From positions 4,612,501 to 4,676,500 of the forward strand of contig NZ_CP096016.1 in NCBI RefSeq assembly GCF_023650515.1: a stretch of DNA of 64,000 nt, in the 5' to 3' direction. The notes beneath the pieces were generated by a model. The model did not search any database and was not told the origin of the DNA. It saw only the letters and a program-made list of their open reading frames with translations. Origin of the DNA: Alkalimarinus coralli (GTDB lineage: Bacteria; Pseudomonadota; Gammaproteobacteria; Pseudomonadales; Oleiphilaceae). Every line of letters begins with the position of its first letter. Within the stretch, counting starts at the first letter, position 1. Made by a program: the position numbers and the translations under genes. Of this stretch, positions 11,251 through 20,227 are shown piece by piece.

Positions 11251-12633
11251 CTATTTAGGTGATTTTGACAGAAAAGGGAATGTGCATGCCAGTACTAAAT
11301 TGATAACTCTTCTGAACCATTGCCAATGTTTTATTGACGTTGAGTAAACAAACTGAATATATGGGTGTGGCTGAAACACTTCTTCCGCCAGTATAGTGTT
11401 GTGACCGGTTAATGGGGCACTATTTTCTAACGTTTCCTTCCATTGACTCCCGAAGTGCATGGGAAGCTTAATTTTCGCAGGAGTTAGAAACCTTTCTTCA
11501 ATTTCGGTTGCTGTCAGCTTGTTGATGATCGTTAAGTCTGTAACCCTGTTTTCAACTAGGCTGTCGGGAAGCGCGTGCGGAAAAGAGGTTATAACGGGCA
11601 CGCCCGACCTTATTGCTTGAAGCATTGAGGTGAAAGAGCTAACAGGATAGGAGTCGATATAAATATCTGATGCTTTGAGAATCTCGTCTGCACTATCTTT
11701 GTCCTGATAGCCCAGAGGAATTACCTTTCCGTTAGTGCTTTTATATAGCCGCTTAAACTTCTTTTTGTTTTGGGGCCCCATTAATATAAAAATAGTTGAG
11801 TCATTAAGTAGATATGGGGCTGTCTTGAAGAATATGTTCGACTGACCCAGGAACTTATGTTTGCTTGCCATCGAAACCAGTATACGTTTGTCTTGGGGGA
11901 GATTATGTTTAGTTCGAAGCTCTCTTTTCGACAAAGTTGTGCCAACATCTTCGTCAATGACGATGGGAAGAGGGGCGTTGTTTTGGGCTTTTCTAAGTCT
12001 GTGAGTGATATTTGCGCTATAGGTGTTGAGATCAAAAACCATATCAGCTATGGCAGAGCCCAACCAAAATGTATGATCAGCATGATTAAAAAGCGCTACA
12101 GGTCTCGGAAAATCAGCCCCGTATGCCAGTAGTGGGAGCATATCGTTCGTATGTACATGCAAGATGACCTTTTCATATTTAAGTGAGTGTGATTTGAGGT
12201 ACGAAGCTTTTTCCAAATAGCCTTGCTTATCGTTGACAATAATACCCCCATTTGAATCTTCTATCGCGCTGATTAACCAGCTGGGAACGGTGCATGGTGT
12301 ATTAATCAACAAGGAGTGTTTTTTGTTAGGTTGATTTTTAATCCAGTTGAGAATTATTCTAGTATGCCCTCCATCCGCGGCCACCATAGTCGCTACATGC
12401 AGAATGTGGTCGTCTTCAACCGTGACCTTTTGAGGTGTTTTGGCATCGTTCGATAGTTTTATAAGTTCGGATTCTATAAAATGCGAATGAAGAATTCCTG
12501 CATATTGCTTTGAATAAAAATCACTTAATTTTTGAAGCAGGTTAAGCTTTGTATGCCTATTTTTGACCCTATCTATTTGGCGTTCTGCAAACTTACCCGC
12601 GACATAGTTAATTTTTATAATAAGATCGATCAT
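11251..12633 (-). CDS. Probable GT-B glycosyltransferase, divergent
   Basis: The 460-aa protein has a central glycine-containing start of a Rossmann domain (ATMVAADGGHTRI) and a C-terminal half with the donor-site pattern of GT4-like enzymes: ILKASDIYIDSYP followed by SMLQAIRSGVPVITS (about residues 315-350). An N-terminal region of about 70 residues precedes the catalytic fold and has no recognisable domain. It is the first gene of the minus-strand unit with the amino-sugar genes, so it may transfer that sugar; this is inference from position only. It diverges from the MBOAT gene over a 78-bp intergenic region. Confidence 0.65.
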   Translation of the reverse strand: MIDLIIKINYVAGKFAERQIDRVKNRHTKLNLLQKLSDFYSKQYAGILHSHFIESELIKLSNDAKTPQKVTVEDDHILHVATMVAADGGHTRIILNWIKNQPNKKHSLLINTPCTVPSWLISAIEDSNGGIIVNDKQGYLEKASYLKSHSLKYEKVILHVHTNDMLPLLAYGADFPRPVALFNHADHTFWLGSAIADMVFDLNTYSANITHRLRKAQNNAPLPIVIDEDVGTTLSKRELRTKHNLPQDKRILVSMASKHKFLGQSNIFFKTAPYLLNDSTIFILMGPQNKKKFKRLYKSTNGKVIPLGYQDKDSADEILKASDIYIDSYPVSSFTSMLQAIRSGVPVITSFPHALPDSLVENRVTDLTIINKLTATEIEERFLTPAKIKLPMHFGSQWKETLENSAPLTGHNTILAEEVFQPHPYIQFVYSTSIKHWQWFRRVINLVLACTFPFLSKSPK

Positions 12634-12711
12634 TGGTATTCCACGAACCTGACTAGGCCAGGTGTCTATTAGTAAATAAATTGCCCTTTCGAGGGCGGGA
12701 TAGGAACGCGA

Positions 12712-14244
12712 GTGTTATTTAGTTCGTACGAGTTTGTTTTTCTGTTCTTGCCGGTTTCTGTTTGTCTGTTTTTTCTGATATCGGCTAAAGGAAGTTATCG
12801 TCATGCGTTAGGGTTTTTAACGATTGCATCTCTATTTTTTTATGGTTGGTGGAAACCTGAATATCTTACCCTTCTTGGTCTGTCGATTATAACCAACTAT
12901 TTGACTGCACTAGCAATGGTAAGGCCTAGTCTAACTCACACCTCAAAGCAAGTATTGTTAACTTTTGGCCTTGTTTTTAACTTAGGGCTAATTGCATATT
13001 TTAAGTATAAAAACTTCTTTGTCGACAACCTTAACATGATTGCTGGCACTGACATGCCGAATATTCCTGTTGTTTTACCTCTGGCGATATCTTTCTTTAC
13101 GTTCCAGCAAATAGCTTATCTTGTCGATGTATATAGAGACAGGAAAGCAGAGCGGGACTTTCTGAAATATTCCTTATTTATAAGTTACTTTCCACAATTG
13201 ATTGCCGGCCCAATTGTACATCATCGCGAGCTATTACCGCAGCTTAACTCAAATAAAATATTCTCGTTAGATTGGATCAATATATCGGCAGGCATTACGA
13301 TTTTTTCTATTGGGCTATTTAAAAAAGTGGTGTTGGCTGACAGTTTATCACCTATCGTGCATAGTGTTTTTGGGGAAGCTGCGACTGGCGGAGAGATAAG
13401 TTTCTTTGTTGCATGGGGGGGCGCATTGGCTTACACCCTACAGCTATATTTTGATTTTTCAGGTTATTCAGATATGGCGATTGGTGCCGCGCTAATGTTT
13501 AACATCCATCTACCCGTTAATTTCCTTTCGCCTTATAAATCGAAAAGCATTATTGAGTTTTGGCGACGATGGCACATTACTTTGTCTCACTTTTTAAGGG
13601 ACTATCTCTATATCATGTTTGGCGGCAACCGGGCTGGAGAAGCACGGAGAATGATTAATATGATGGCCACGATGCTACTGGGAGGGCTATGGCATGGGGC
13701 TGGATGGACGTTTGTATTGTGGGGCGGATTGCATGGCGTTTATCTCGTCGTGAATCGAGCGTGGATTGATATTCTTGGGGTATTAAGGCTAGCTTTTATT
13801 CGTAATTTACCTGGTTATGGTGTGCTGGCAGGCTTGGTCACCTTTGTCTGTGTTATTGTGTCATGGGTGCTTTTTAGGGCTGATAACTTAGATACGGCGA
13901 TTCATTTATATCAAGCAATGTTTTCGTTGGATAGCATGGAATTAACCCCTAAATATGCAGAGAAAGTGGCGAGGGTGTTACCGTTTTTGCCACTTAGTAC
14001 ATCGGCTGACGCTTCTGTTTTGGTTAACCTAAGTGATGTAAGGCTCATGTTGTGGGGGCTCCTGATAGTCTTTTTGCTGCCGAATGTCAGGGAGTTATTC
14101 TATTTGAATCATGAGAAAGAGAAGAAGTGGTATCGAGTGCTGTGGGCACCTAACTATCCATGGGCTGTTTTGACTCTGATTCTTTTGGTTATCTCAACGC
14201 TGCAAATGACGGCGGTAAGCGAATTCTTGTATTTCCAGTTTTAA
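12712..14244 (+). CDS. MBOAT-family membrane O-acyltransferase (AlgI-like)
   Basis: The 510-aa polytopic protein belongs to the AlgI/DltB/PatA branch of membrane-bound O-acyltransferases. Signatures seen are FFTFQQIAYLVDVYR, PQLIAGPIVHH, FWRRWHITLSHFLRDY and GGLWHGAGWTFVLWGGLHG, with the family's key histidines at H328 and H341. Such proteins move acetyl groups across the inner membrane for O-acetylation of exported glycans. The start is GTG at 12712, with GGGATAGGAA upstream; no ATG fits. It is followed 9 nt later by a periplasmic AlgJ/AlgX-like partner, the usual two-part arrangement. The glycan acceptor is presumably the polymer made by the surrounding genes. Confidence 0.93.
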   Translation: MLFSSYEFVFLFLPVSVCLFFLISAKGSYRHALGFLTIASLFFYGWWKPEYLTLLGLSIITNYLTALAMVRPSLTHTSKQVLLTFGLVFNLGLIAYFKYKNFFVDNLNMIAGTDMPNIPVVLPLAISFFTFQQIAYLVDVYRDRKAERDFLKYSLFISYFPQLIAGPIVHHRELLPQLNSNKIFSLDWINISAGITIFSIGLFKKVVLADSLSPIVHSVFGEAATGGEISFFVAWGGALAYTLQLYFDFSGYSDMAIGAALMFNIHLPVNFLSPYKSKSIIEFWRRWHITLSHFLRDYLYIMFGGNRAGEARRMINMMATMLLGGLWHGAGWTFVLWGGLHGVYLVVNRAWIDILGVLRLAFIRNLPGYGVLAGLVTFVCVIVSWVLFRADNLDTAIHLYQAMFSLDSMELTPKYAEKVARVLPFLPLSTSADASVLVNLSDVRLMLWGLLIVFLLPNVRELFYLNHEKEKKWYRVLWAPNYPWAVLTLILLVISTLQMTAVSEFLYFQF

Positions 14245-14253
14245 GGTAGTGGT

Positions 14254-15336
14254 ATGGAAGGTAATAAGTACTTTTTAATCGTTGTAGTACCGCTCTTTAT
14301 ATTGGTAGTGGTTCTACTAGGTCTGTCGTTTTATTTACAGCCATTTACAGGGGATCTAACCAGGATTGGAGGCTTTACTGAAAATGGTTTTGGCTGGAAT
14401 GAACCTCAGTTTGGCTTTAAGGATAGAGGTACAAGCTATGCAAGCATCAGTGAGAATGGAAAGGAAGAAGATTATGTTGTTTATGGGGACTCATTTTCTC
14501 ATTGGTGTGCGGGTGGGCCAGTAACGTCTGAGCCTTCTGGATGTTTTCAATGGACTGCATTCTTTAAAAATCGAACAGGTTTGCAGGGGCTGACTTACCA
14601 CCAGGATCATTATGGTATTGATGAGTTTATCGCGAGCATCAGGAGGCTAGACACTAAACCCAAATTTATTATCTATCAATCTGTAGAGCGCTATGCTGTC
14701 CCACGTTTGATGAGTGTTGCTGAAGGCAATGAGTGCGTTACATCTGTTCCTTCAGGTATTGCACAGCTAACATATAACAAGGCTACGGAGCCAGCTGTAG
14801 TCATAGACAGACTGAAGAGCACTATTCCATTTGATATGAATATACCTTCGGCATATTTAAAGCAATTAGTGGCCTCCGTTAGAAAGCCAAGAGTATTGAA
14901 GGCTAATCTGGTTGAAGGGGAAAAACTATTTTCAAATAATAAAAGTACAGAGCTGCTGTACCATCGCGAAGACCTTAATAAAATGCGTTATTCTGCAGAA
15001 AACTATGAAGCAGCTAAGTGTGGAATGAATGTTTTTGCAGCAAAAGCGCAATTGGAGTTAGGACTGCCGACATTCTTCCTTATCGCTCCTGATAAGAGCT
15101 CAGTGTACGGCCCATGGTTTGAGGATCAGGCAATAAGAACGCGCTCTATTGTTCCTGAGCTGGTAGACCCTAATGTTAACTTTGTTGACCTGTTGTCACC
15201 TATGAGTGCTGCAGTGAATAATAATGTCATTGATCTTTATTTGCCCAATGACACGCACTGGGGGGCAAGAGGTGGGGAGTTGGCGGCTCGCATACTGGCT
15301 GACGCTATAAAGAAAAAGGTTCTAGCATTCGATTAA
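14254..15336 (+). CDS. AlgJ/AlgX-like SGNH periplasmic acetyltransferase
   Basis: The 360-aa protein begins with one hydrophobic anchor (about residues 7-28) and is otherwise periplasmic. It has an SGNH-type nucleophile motif YGDSFSHW (D79, S80) and a C-terminal NDTHWG with D333 and H335, completing a Ser-His-Asp set as in AlgJ and AlgX. The likely role is to receive acetyl groups delivered by the upstream MBOAT protein and pass them to the polysaccharide. The two genes are 9 nt apart and surely co-transcribed. Several cysteines (for example in HWCAGG and SGCFQW) could form a disulfide near the active site. Confidence 0.85.
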   Translation: MEGNKYFLIVVVPLFILVVVLLGLSFYLQPFTGDLTRIGGFTENGFGWNEPQFGFKDRGTSYASISENGKEEDYVVYGDSFSHWCAGGPVTSEPSGCFQWTAFFKNRTGLQGLTYHQDHYGIDEFIASIRRLDTKPKFIIYQSVERYAVPRLMSVAEGNECVTSVPSGIAQLTYNKATEPAVVIDRLKSTIPFDMNIPSAYLKQLVASVRKPRVLKANLVEGEKLFSNNKSTELLYHREDLNKMRYSAENYEAAKCGMNVFAAKAQLELGLPTFFLIAPDKSSVYGPWFEDQAIRTRSIVPELVDPNVNFVDLLSPMSAAVNNNVIDLYLPNDTHWGARGGELAARILADAIKKKVLAFD

Positions 15337-15345
15337 ACGACTCAT

Positions 15346-16329
15346 TTAAGTACCATATGTGTCTTTTGCTATTGCTTCAATTCTGCATGCATAAGAGTGT
15401 TTGTCTGATGCCTTGAGAGAGCCAGCTCTAGCTATACGTTTTTGTTTAGTGTCGTCGTCCAAGATCATTCTATAAACTGAAGCCAGTGACTCAGGGTTTT
15501 CATACGTTAGCACCTCGGTTCCGTCTACATAGCAGTTGGCTAGGTCAATTACATTATCCGTTATCAAAACTGCGCCGCAGGCAGGAGCTTCAAAACACCT
15601 CATATTTAATCCGTTTTTGATGTTTCCGCTGTTAATGATATTGAGTACGCACGCATGCTGCTGATAGAGCTTTGCAACTTGCTTGTTTGAGACATTCTTG
15701 CCAATGACTTTGTGGTGAGTGTCTGCGATTTTGTCCCACCCTTTGCCAGCTACGGTCATAGGCAGTGTCACTTGTCGAACCAGCTCTTCTCTGTTTTTTG
15801 ACCATGCGCCAATGAAAAGCAGGTCATTTATTCGCTGCTCTTGTTCTGGTGGTTTAAACAAATCAGGGTTAAAGGCTAGAGGCAGGTAGCTACTATTAGT
15901 TAGCCCTATTGCGTTTGCGTCTTCGAGTAGTCCAGAGTCTGTAAAGTAATAGCGGTCGGTAATTTCTCGTGCGCGAATAAGCCGTTCATCAAAAAAATCA
16001 CCAATCCAGTGTACTACTTTCATTGTTTGTTTATGCTTATGAAGTACGCTAATCACTTCATTAGAAAGATAAAAAAGATCTGCGATCAGTACTAGGGTTG
16101 GATGAAAAGCTGTGAGCTTTTTATCAAGCGCTTTTGCAGTGATCTTATCTTTGTTTTTTTTGTTGAGAAGGCCCGAGACTGTTTTATTAGCTCGTTCAAA
16201 GAAGTGATTGTGATTTAACGCAAAGCCTTCTATTTTATGGTTTGGTAACTGGTTCTGGGCGGCCAGTAAGTGTTCGTACCACTGTAGTATTCCTCCCCGT
16301 TTTCCGATGATTAAAATACGCTGATTCAT
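15346..16329 (-). CDS. CgeB-like glycosyltransferase
   Basis: The protein is about 327 aa. The C-terminal half contains NMRCFEAPACGAVLITDN (about residues 241-258), the hallmark of the CgeB/Glyco_trans_1_2 group of GT-B transferases. The N-terminal half has the start of a Rossmann fold (ILIIGKRGG). I chose the ATG at 16327-16329; a TTG one codon upstream would directly abut the stop of the preceding GT2 gene. It is the last gene of the seven-gene minus-strand unit and converges on the AlgJ-like gene with a 9-nt gap. Donor and acceptor are unknown. Confidence 0.78.
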   Translation of the reverse strand: MNQRILIIGKRGGILQWYEHLLAAQNQLPNHKIEGFALNHNHFFERANKTVSGLLNKKNKDKITAKALDKKLTAFHPTLVLIADLFYLSNEVISVLHKHKQTMKVVHWIGDFFDERLIRAREITDRYYFTDSGLLEDANAIGLTNSSYLPLAFNPDLFKPPEQEQRINDLLFIGAWSKNREELVRQVTLPMTVAGKGWDKIADTHHKVIGKNVSNKQVAKLYQQHACVLNIINSGNIKNGLNMRCFEAPACGAVLITDNVIDLANCYVDGTEVLTYENPESLASVYRMILDDDTKQKRIARAGSLKASDKHSYACRIEAIAKDTYGT

Positions 16330-16332
16330 CAA

Positions 16333-17298
16333 TCAACCTTTGAACTGTTTAAAAAATGATCTAGCGAGCATAAGTAGCGCTCGAAGAGCCGACTTATTGG
16401 GTGGCCGGTACTTTGCCGCTTTACAATAAAACGTTGCAGCCCAAGTATAATGCCCTGTTTCTTCTAATTGCTTTCCTGCTCTGTGCCACCCCTTCCATAA
16501 AGCCCAAGGAATTCCTTTGTGCCAAATCTCTTTAGAATTTATTAGTGGGCTGAGGTTTTGATCTAGCAGCCTAGCGTAACGTACTCGTGAGTTTTGGTGG
16601 GGCTTATTCGAAAGCTGATTTACGTCCAGAGACTTTTTATAGCATCTATAGAGTATTGGTTCTCCGGCAACTCGCCCCCAGAGTCCATGACATGACACAC
16701 ACATTATGAATAACCGGTCTTCACCATATTTCATTCTTTCATCAAACCCGTTAACCTTAAGTGCGATATCGGTACGGATAATAGAGGCTGATATGTGAGG
16801 GGCTGCTGCCATTAAACCTAAGGGGCCATGTTTTCCGTATCCATTTGTATGAGACAATAGGTGACTAGAAATCAGTGTGTTATCTAGTTCAAAAAAGCTC
16901 TCGTTCGCCTCTGATGAGCATGCAATATATCGTGTATCTTTCTGGATTTCTGTGTATAGCCTATCTAGAAGGTCGGTTGGCCAAACATCATCTGAGTCGA
17001 GAAACGCAACCCATTGGCACTCTTTAACGAGTCTTAGGCCCTTATTTCTTGCTGAGCTAACGCCTTTGTTTTCCTGCTGATGGTATATAAATGTAAACTT
17101 GATAGGTGTTTCTTTTTGCCATTTTTCTAGCACGCTTTTAGTTGCATCTGTTGAACCATCATCAACAACTACAACGAGTTCAGGTTGTAATGTTTGGGCG
17201 CAGATTGCATTAAGCGTTTCAAGTATCAACTTTTCACGGTTATAAGCAGGAACGACGACACCAATAGAGGCGCGGAGAATTGGTGGTTGGGTATTCAT
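16333..17298 (-). CDS. Family 2 glycosyltransferase
   Basis: The 321-aa protein opens with VVVPAYNREKLILETLNAI, then DDGSTD at 46-51 and the metal-binding DSDD at 101-104. These define a GT-A fold, GT2-type inverting transferase acting on the cytoplasmic side during surface-glycan assembly. No membrane helix is apparent, so it is a soluble or peripheral enzyme. Its ATG overlaps the stop of the upstream GT4 gene by 4 nt (ATGA). Substrates cannot be deduced. Confidence 0.9.
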   Translation of the reverse strand: MNTQPPILRASIGVVVPAYNREKLILETLNAICAQTLQPELVVVVDDGSTDATKSVLEKWQKETPIKFTFIYHQQENKGVSSARNKGLRLVKECQWVAFLDSDDVWPTDLLDRLYTEIQKDTRYIACSSEANESFFELDNTLISSHLLSHTNGYGKHGPLGLMAAAPHISASIIRTDIALKVNGFDERMKYGEDRLFIMCVSCHGLWGRVAGEPILYRCYKKSLDVNQLSNKPHQNSRVRYARLLDQNLSPLINSKEIWHKGIPWALWKGWHRAGKQLEETGHYTWAATFYCKAAKYRPPNKSALRALLMLARSFFKQFKG

Positions 17299-18374
17299 TT
17301 CGTGTTCTTAAAACCTTTTAATAGCTCTCTTAAGGTTAGAGAAATTGTTTGGTTCGAAAAGTATTTACTATACATTCTCGCAGCCTCCTCAGATAGTAAA
17401 GGTAGGTCCTTTTTTAGAATATTGGATATTGATAGTGCTATATCTGCTGGAGTTCCTGCTGTGACAAAGTTTACTCCATTGCAGCTGTCTAGCGCTGGGG
17501 GGTAAGCTCCTCCTTTCATTGTAACTACCGGTTTGCCGCAGGCTAACGCTTGATAAACCTTATTGGGGATGACTCTAAGCGACTTTTCTCCGGTTCCGAA
17601 TACACCTAAACAAATATCAGATTGACGAATCCGGTCCGGAAGGTCATGGAATGGTATCCAATCTTCAAACGTTACCTCCACTTTAGGGTTGTTTGTCTGT
17701 TGAATAATGCGTTCACACTGAGCTCGTTCAGGCCCATCTCCGAGAAAGGTCAGCTTAATCTTAGGGCCGTCATAATGGGTAACTGATTCTGCGATGTAGG
17801 TTGGCCCTTGCAACCCGATAAAGGTGCCAAAAAACAATACTTCTGGAATCTCGTTTTTGGGCATTGTTTTCGGGAAAAATAGCGCCTCTTCGGCTGAAAC
17901 CGGAATCACTAATACCTTGTCTTCCTCACACCCTAACTGATCTACAAAATACTGTTTATGGCAGCGTGTGTCTGCAATGACAATATCAGCGAGAGCGTAT
18001 AGCTTTTTCTCCCACTTTAGCAGTCGTTTGGCCCGCCGAGAATCAGCTGAGAACTTTCTCTTCTCGTTTACCCGTTTGTCATACGCACTGATGAGTGGGT
18101 CAAAAACTAAAGGAATATTTCTTTTTCTAGCCCAGCGAGCCGCCGCGGCAAGGTCTCGCTGCCTGAAGCAGGGCACCCATACCAAGTCGATGTCTTTAAA
18201 GGCGTTCAGCGTGGCTTCTAGATTGGCCAGTTTTGAAATACGTGGCTGAAACTCGATGACTTCATGGTCTAGGTCTTTAAGACACTTAATGATCGTTCTA
18301 TTTCTAGGGTAGTTGGGGCCATAATTCCCGTGTCGTCCCCACCAGAGAATACGTTTTTGAGTATTTGAAGTCAT
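17295..18374 (-). CDS. Family 4 glycosyltransferase
   Basis: The 359-aa GT-B protein shows the donor-site region of GT4 enzymes: RQSDICLGVFG, then PNKVYQALACGKPVVTMKGG around residue 275. The N-terminus (RILWWGRHGNYGPNYPRNR) forms the first Rossmann strand, with an arginine- and asparagine-rich loop rather than the usual GG. It sits between an ELM1-family gene (15-nt gap) and the GT2 gene (4-nt overlap) in a tight operon for surface-glycan assembly. Confidence 0.85.
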   Translation of the reverse strand: MTSNTQKRILWWGRHGNYGPNYPRNRTIIKCLKDLDHEVIEFQPRISKLANLEATLNAFKDIDLVWVPCFRQRDLAAAARWARKRNIPLVFDPLISAYDKRVNEKRKFSADSRRAKRLLKWEKKLYALADIVIADTRCHKQYFVDQLGCEEDKVLVIPVSAEEALFFPKTMPKNEIPEVLFFGTFIGLQGPTYIAESVTHYDGPKIKLTFLGDGPERAQCERIIQQTNNPKVEVTFEDWIPFHDLPDRIRQSDICLGVFGTGEKSLRVIPNKVYQALACGKPVVTMKGGAYPPALDSCNGVNFVTAGTPADIALSISNILKKDLPLLSEEAARMYSKYFSNQTISLTLRELLKGFKNTK

Positions 18375-18389
18375 AATAAAGGGGTCAAA

Positions 18390-19385
18390 TTATTGGGGCG
18401 AATTAAGTTCGGGGATAATAGCATTTGCTATCTGTGTCTGTATGTCTGGATAATGCTCACAGAAGCGCGTTTTGTCGAACGTTTGTTGGTGCACCTGTGT
18501 GATGGGGCTTCTTATAATAAATTGCTTGTGTTGATATTTGTCCAGTGCTTTGGCGTCGTTATTGTCTGGTAACATGTTTAGAGGTTGCAACGTTACTGTG
18601 GGCTTATGGGCATAAATTGCTTCTGATACCATGGTCAGGCTGTCTTCAGTGCAGAATATTACACGGCTTTCAGCAAGAAAACGTTTAACGACCTTTTGAG
18701 GGTTTGATGAAAACCATATGGCCTCTGCAATACAGTCGTTGGGGAGCCGTGTTTGTAATTTTTCTTCAACAGCTTGGCCTGTTCGTCGGGATGTGGTGAC
18801 TTTCCAGGTAATATTGTCGCGCTTAGCAATAGAAGCCATTGCGTGTGCTAGGTGACTCCAATCTTCGTTAGTATATTCATAGCCTGCGCCGTCTCCCCCA
18901 ATCAATAATGTGTAGAACGGTTGCGTCTCAGCAGGGTTTTCAGGAGGGGCAATGTTAGCGGGTGGTAGATCAAGCACGGTATTGTTTGGAACATTTTTTA
19001 GTGGTGTTACAGTAAACACCTTGGCTATATTTTGTGGTTTATAGCCTTTCAGTGTTCCGCTAAACGTATTGGTTTGACCCGTGGCTTTGCTCAATGCAAT
19101 GTTTGCGAATAATGTATTGCCGCCCGCAGAGATGATAACAGAGGGCATAGATTGGGGTAACGTATCATGCCGATAAAAAAATGAGAATGATCGATAGCCT
19201 AATAAAAAGGGTAGGTGGTTCGCAATAACGCGCATGAGCGAACGGAGAAGCTTATGCTTTAGGCGGATATTAATAATAACTGCGTCATGGGGTAACGGTG
19301 TGCTTAACGCATTACTGATACCAATGCTCTGATTGTAGTGCCCAGCGAGTCCATCTGATAGTATCCATACGGTTTTGTTGCTCAC
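18390..19385 (-). CDS. ELM1-family protein (Mito_fiss_Elm1), copy A
   Basis: The 331-aa protein has the family's N-terminal WILSDGLAGHYNQSIG and the C-terminal signature TEDSLTMVSEAIYA, which looks like the nucleotide-sugar side of a GT-B enzyme. Bacterial members commonly sit in LPS or capsule loci; the family is named for a plant mitochondrial fission factor, and its bacterial biochemistry is not settled to my knowledge. A GTG start overlaps the stop of the deacetylase gene (GTGA). A second, divergent member lies two genes upstream. I infer a glycosyltransferase-like role from fold resemblance and context only. Confidence 0.75.
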   Translation of the reverse strand: MSNKTVWILSDGLAGHYNQSIGISNALSTPLPHDAVIINIRLKHKLLRSLMRVIANHLPFLLGYRSFSFFYRHDTLPQSMPSVIISAGGNTLFANIALSKATGQTNTFSGTLKGYKPQNIAKVFTVTPLKNVPNNTVLDLPPANIAPPENPAETQPFYTLLIGGDGAGYEYTNEDWSHLAHAMASIAKRDNITWKVTTSRRTGQAVEEKLQTRLPNDCIAEAIWFSSNPQKVVKRFLAESRVIFCTEDSLTMVSEAIYAHKPTVTLQPLNMLPDNNDAKALDKYQHKQFIIRSPITQVHQQTFDKTRFCEHYPDIQTQIANAIIPELNSPQ

Positions 19386-20221
19386 TTTTTCCAGCCTCGC
19401 TTACCCGTTTTTATTCGCATTTTGAATGCTAAAAAATTATCTTTACCGCTGATCTTAACCCTCCTAAGTTCAAAGCGGTGTTTATTGACATCTGTCTCGA
19501 TGCCGCCTTCGGCCAGCACGGCGTTGGTATAGCCGAGTTCTTTTGCGATTACCGGGTCTTCTTTACTGTAAATACCAAACGGATAGGCAAAGCTGTTGAT
19601 AGGGGTGTTGAGCTGTTTTTCGAGCATAGCTTTGGACTGACTCATTTCTGCATATTTGGTTGGCTTGTCAACGGTGTCAAGGTTGATATGATTGGTGGTG
19701 TGCCCGCCAATTTCAAATACACCCGAAGCGACCATTTCGTTTACTTGCTCGTCGGATAATTTAGGTTCTCTTACTAATTCACCACTATTGTGATGCGCTT
19801 TTTTCTTGGTTGACCAATCATTGTTGTGTCTGTTTATCACCAGGTAGAGAGTCCCTTTTGCTCCATACTTCTTCATCAACGGGAAGGCTTGAGTGTAGTT
19901 GTCTTCATATCCATCATCAAAGGTTAGTGCAACGTTTTTTTCTGGCAACGGTGAACGGTCGTCGACGAGTTGGTTCATCGTTACAAAGTTCCAGTTGTTT
20001 TGCTTTAACCACTGCAACTGTTTTTCAAACATCGCAGGAGAAACCCGGAGGCCATTGAACTTCGTGCCAGGCTTTGGATCGCTGACCATATGATACATCA
20101 GAATACGCGGGTGCTTATAGTCGACTGCTTTTGCCCACCATGCATAACGAAAGGAAAACCAGATAGCGGCTAAGCCGAATAATGCGAGGAGAATGTATAG
20201 AATCAATAGCAATGTGCCCAC
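19382..20221 (-). CDS. Membrane-anchored polysaccharide deacetylase (NodB domain)
   Basis: The 279-aa protein has an N-terminal hydrophobic anchor (about residues 3-22), then ILMYHMVSD and the NodB motifs: TFDDGYEDN with D102 and D103, GGHTTNH with the metal histidines H174 and H178, and SFAYPFGIY. Family members remove N- or O-acetyl groups from sugars using a divalent metal. The catalytic part could face either side of the membrane; the short positive stretch after the helix (RYAWWAKAVDYK) leaves this open. It uses a GTG start, lies 6 nt after the GT4 gene and overlaps ELM1 copy A by 4 nt. Confidence 0.86.
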   Translation of the reverse strand: MGTLLLILYILLALFGLAAIWFSFRYAWWAKAVDYKHPRILMYHMVSDPKPGTKFNGLRVSPAMFEKQLQWLKQNNWNFVTMNQLVDDRSPLPEKNVALTFDDGYEDNYTQAFPLMKKYGAKGTLYLVINRHNNDWSTKKKAHHNSGELVREPKLSDEQVNEMVASGVFEIGGHTTNHINLDTVDKPTKYAEMSQSKAMLEKQLNTPINSFAYPFGIYSKEDPVIAKELGYTNAVLAEGGIETDVNKHRFELRRVKISGKDNFLAFKMRIKTGKRGWKK

Positions 20222-20227
20222 TCTTTG

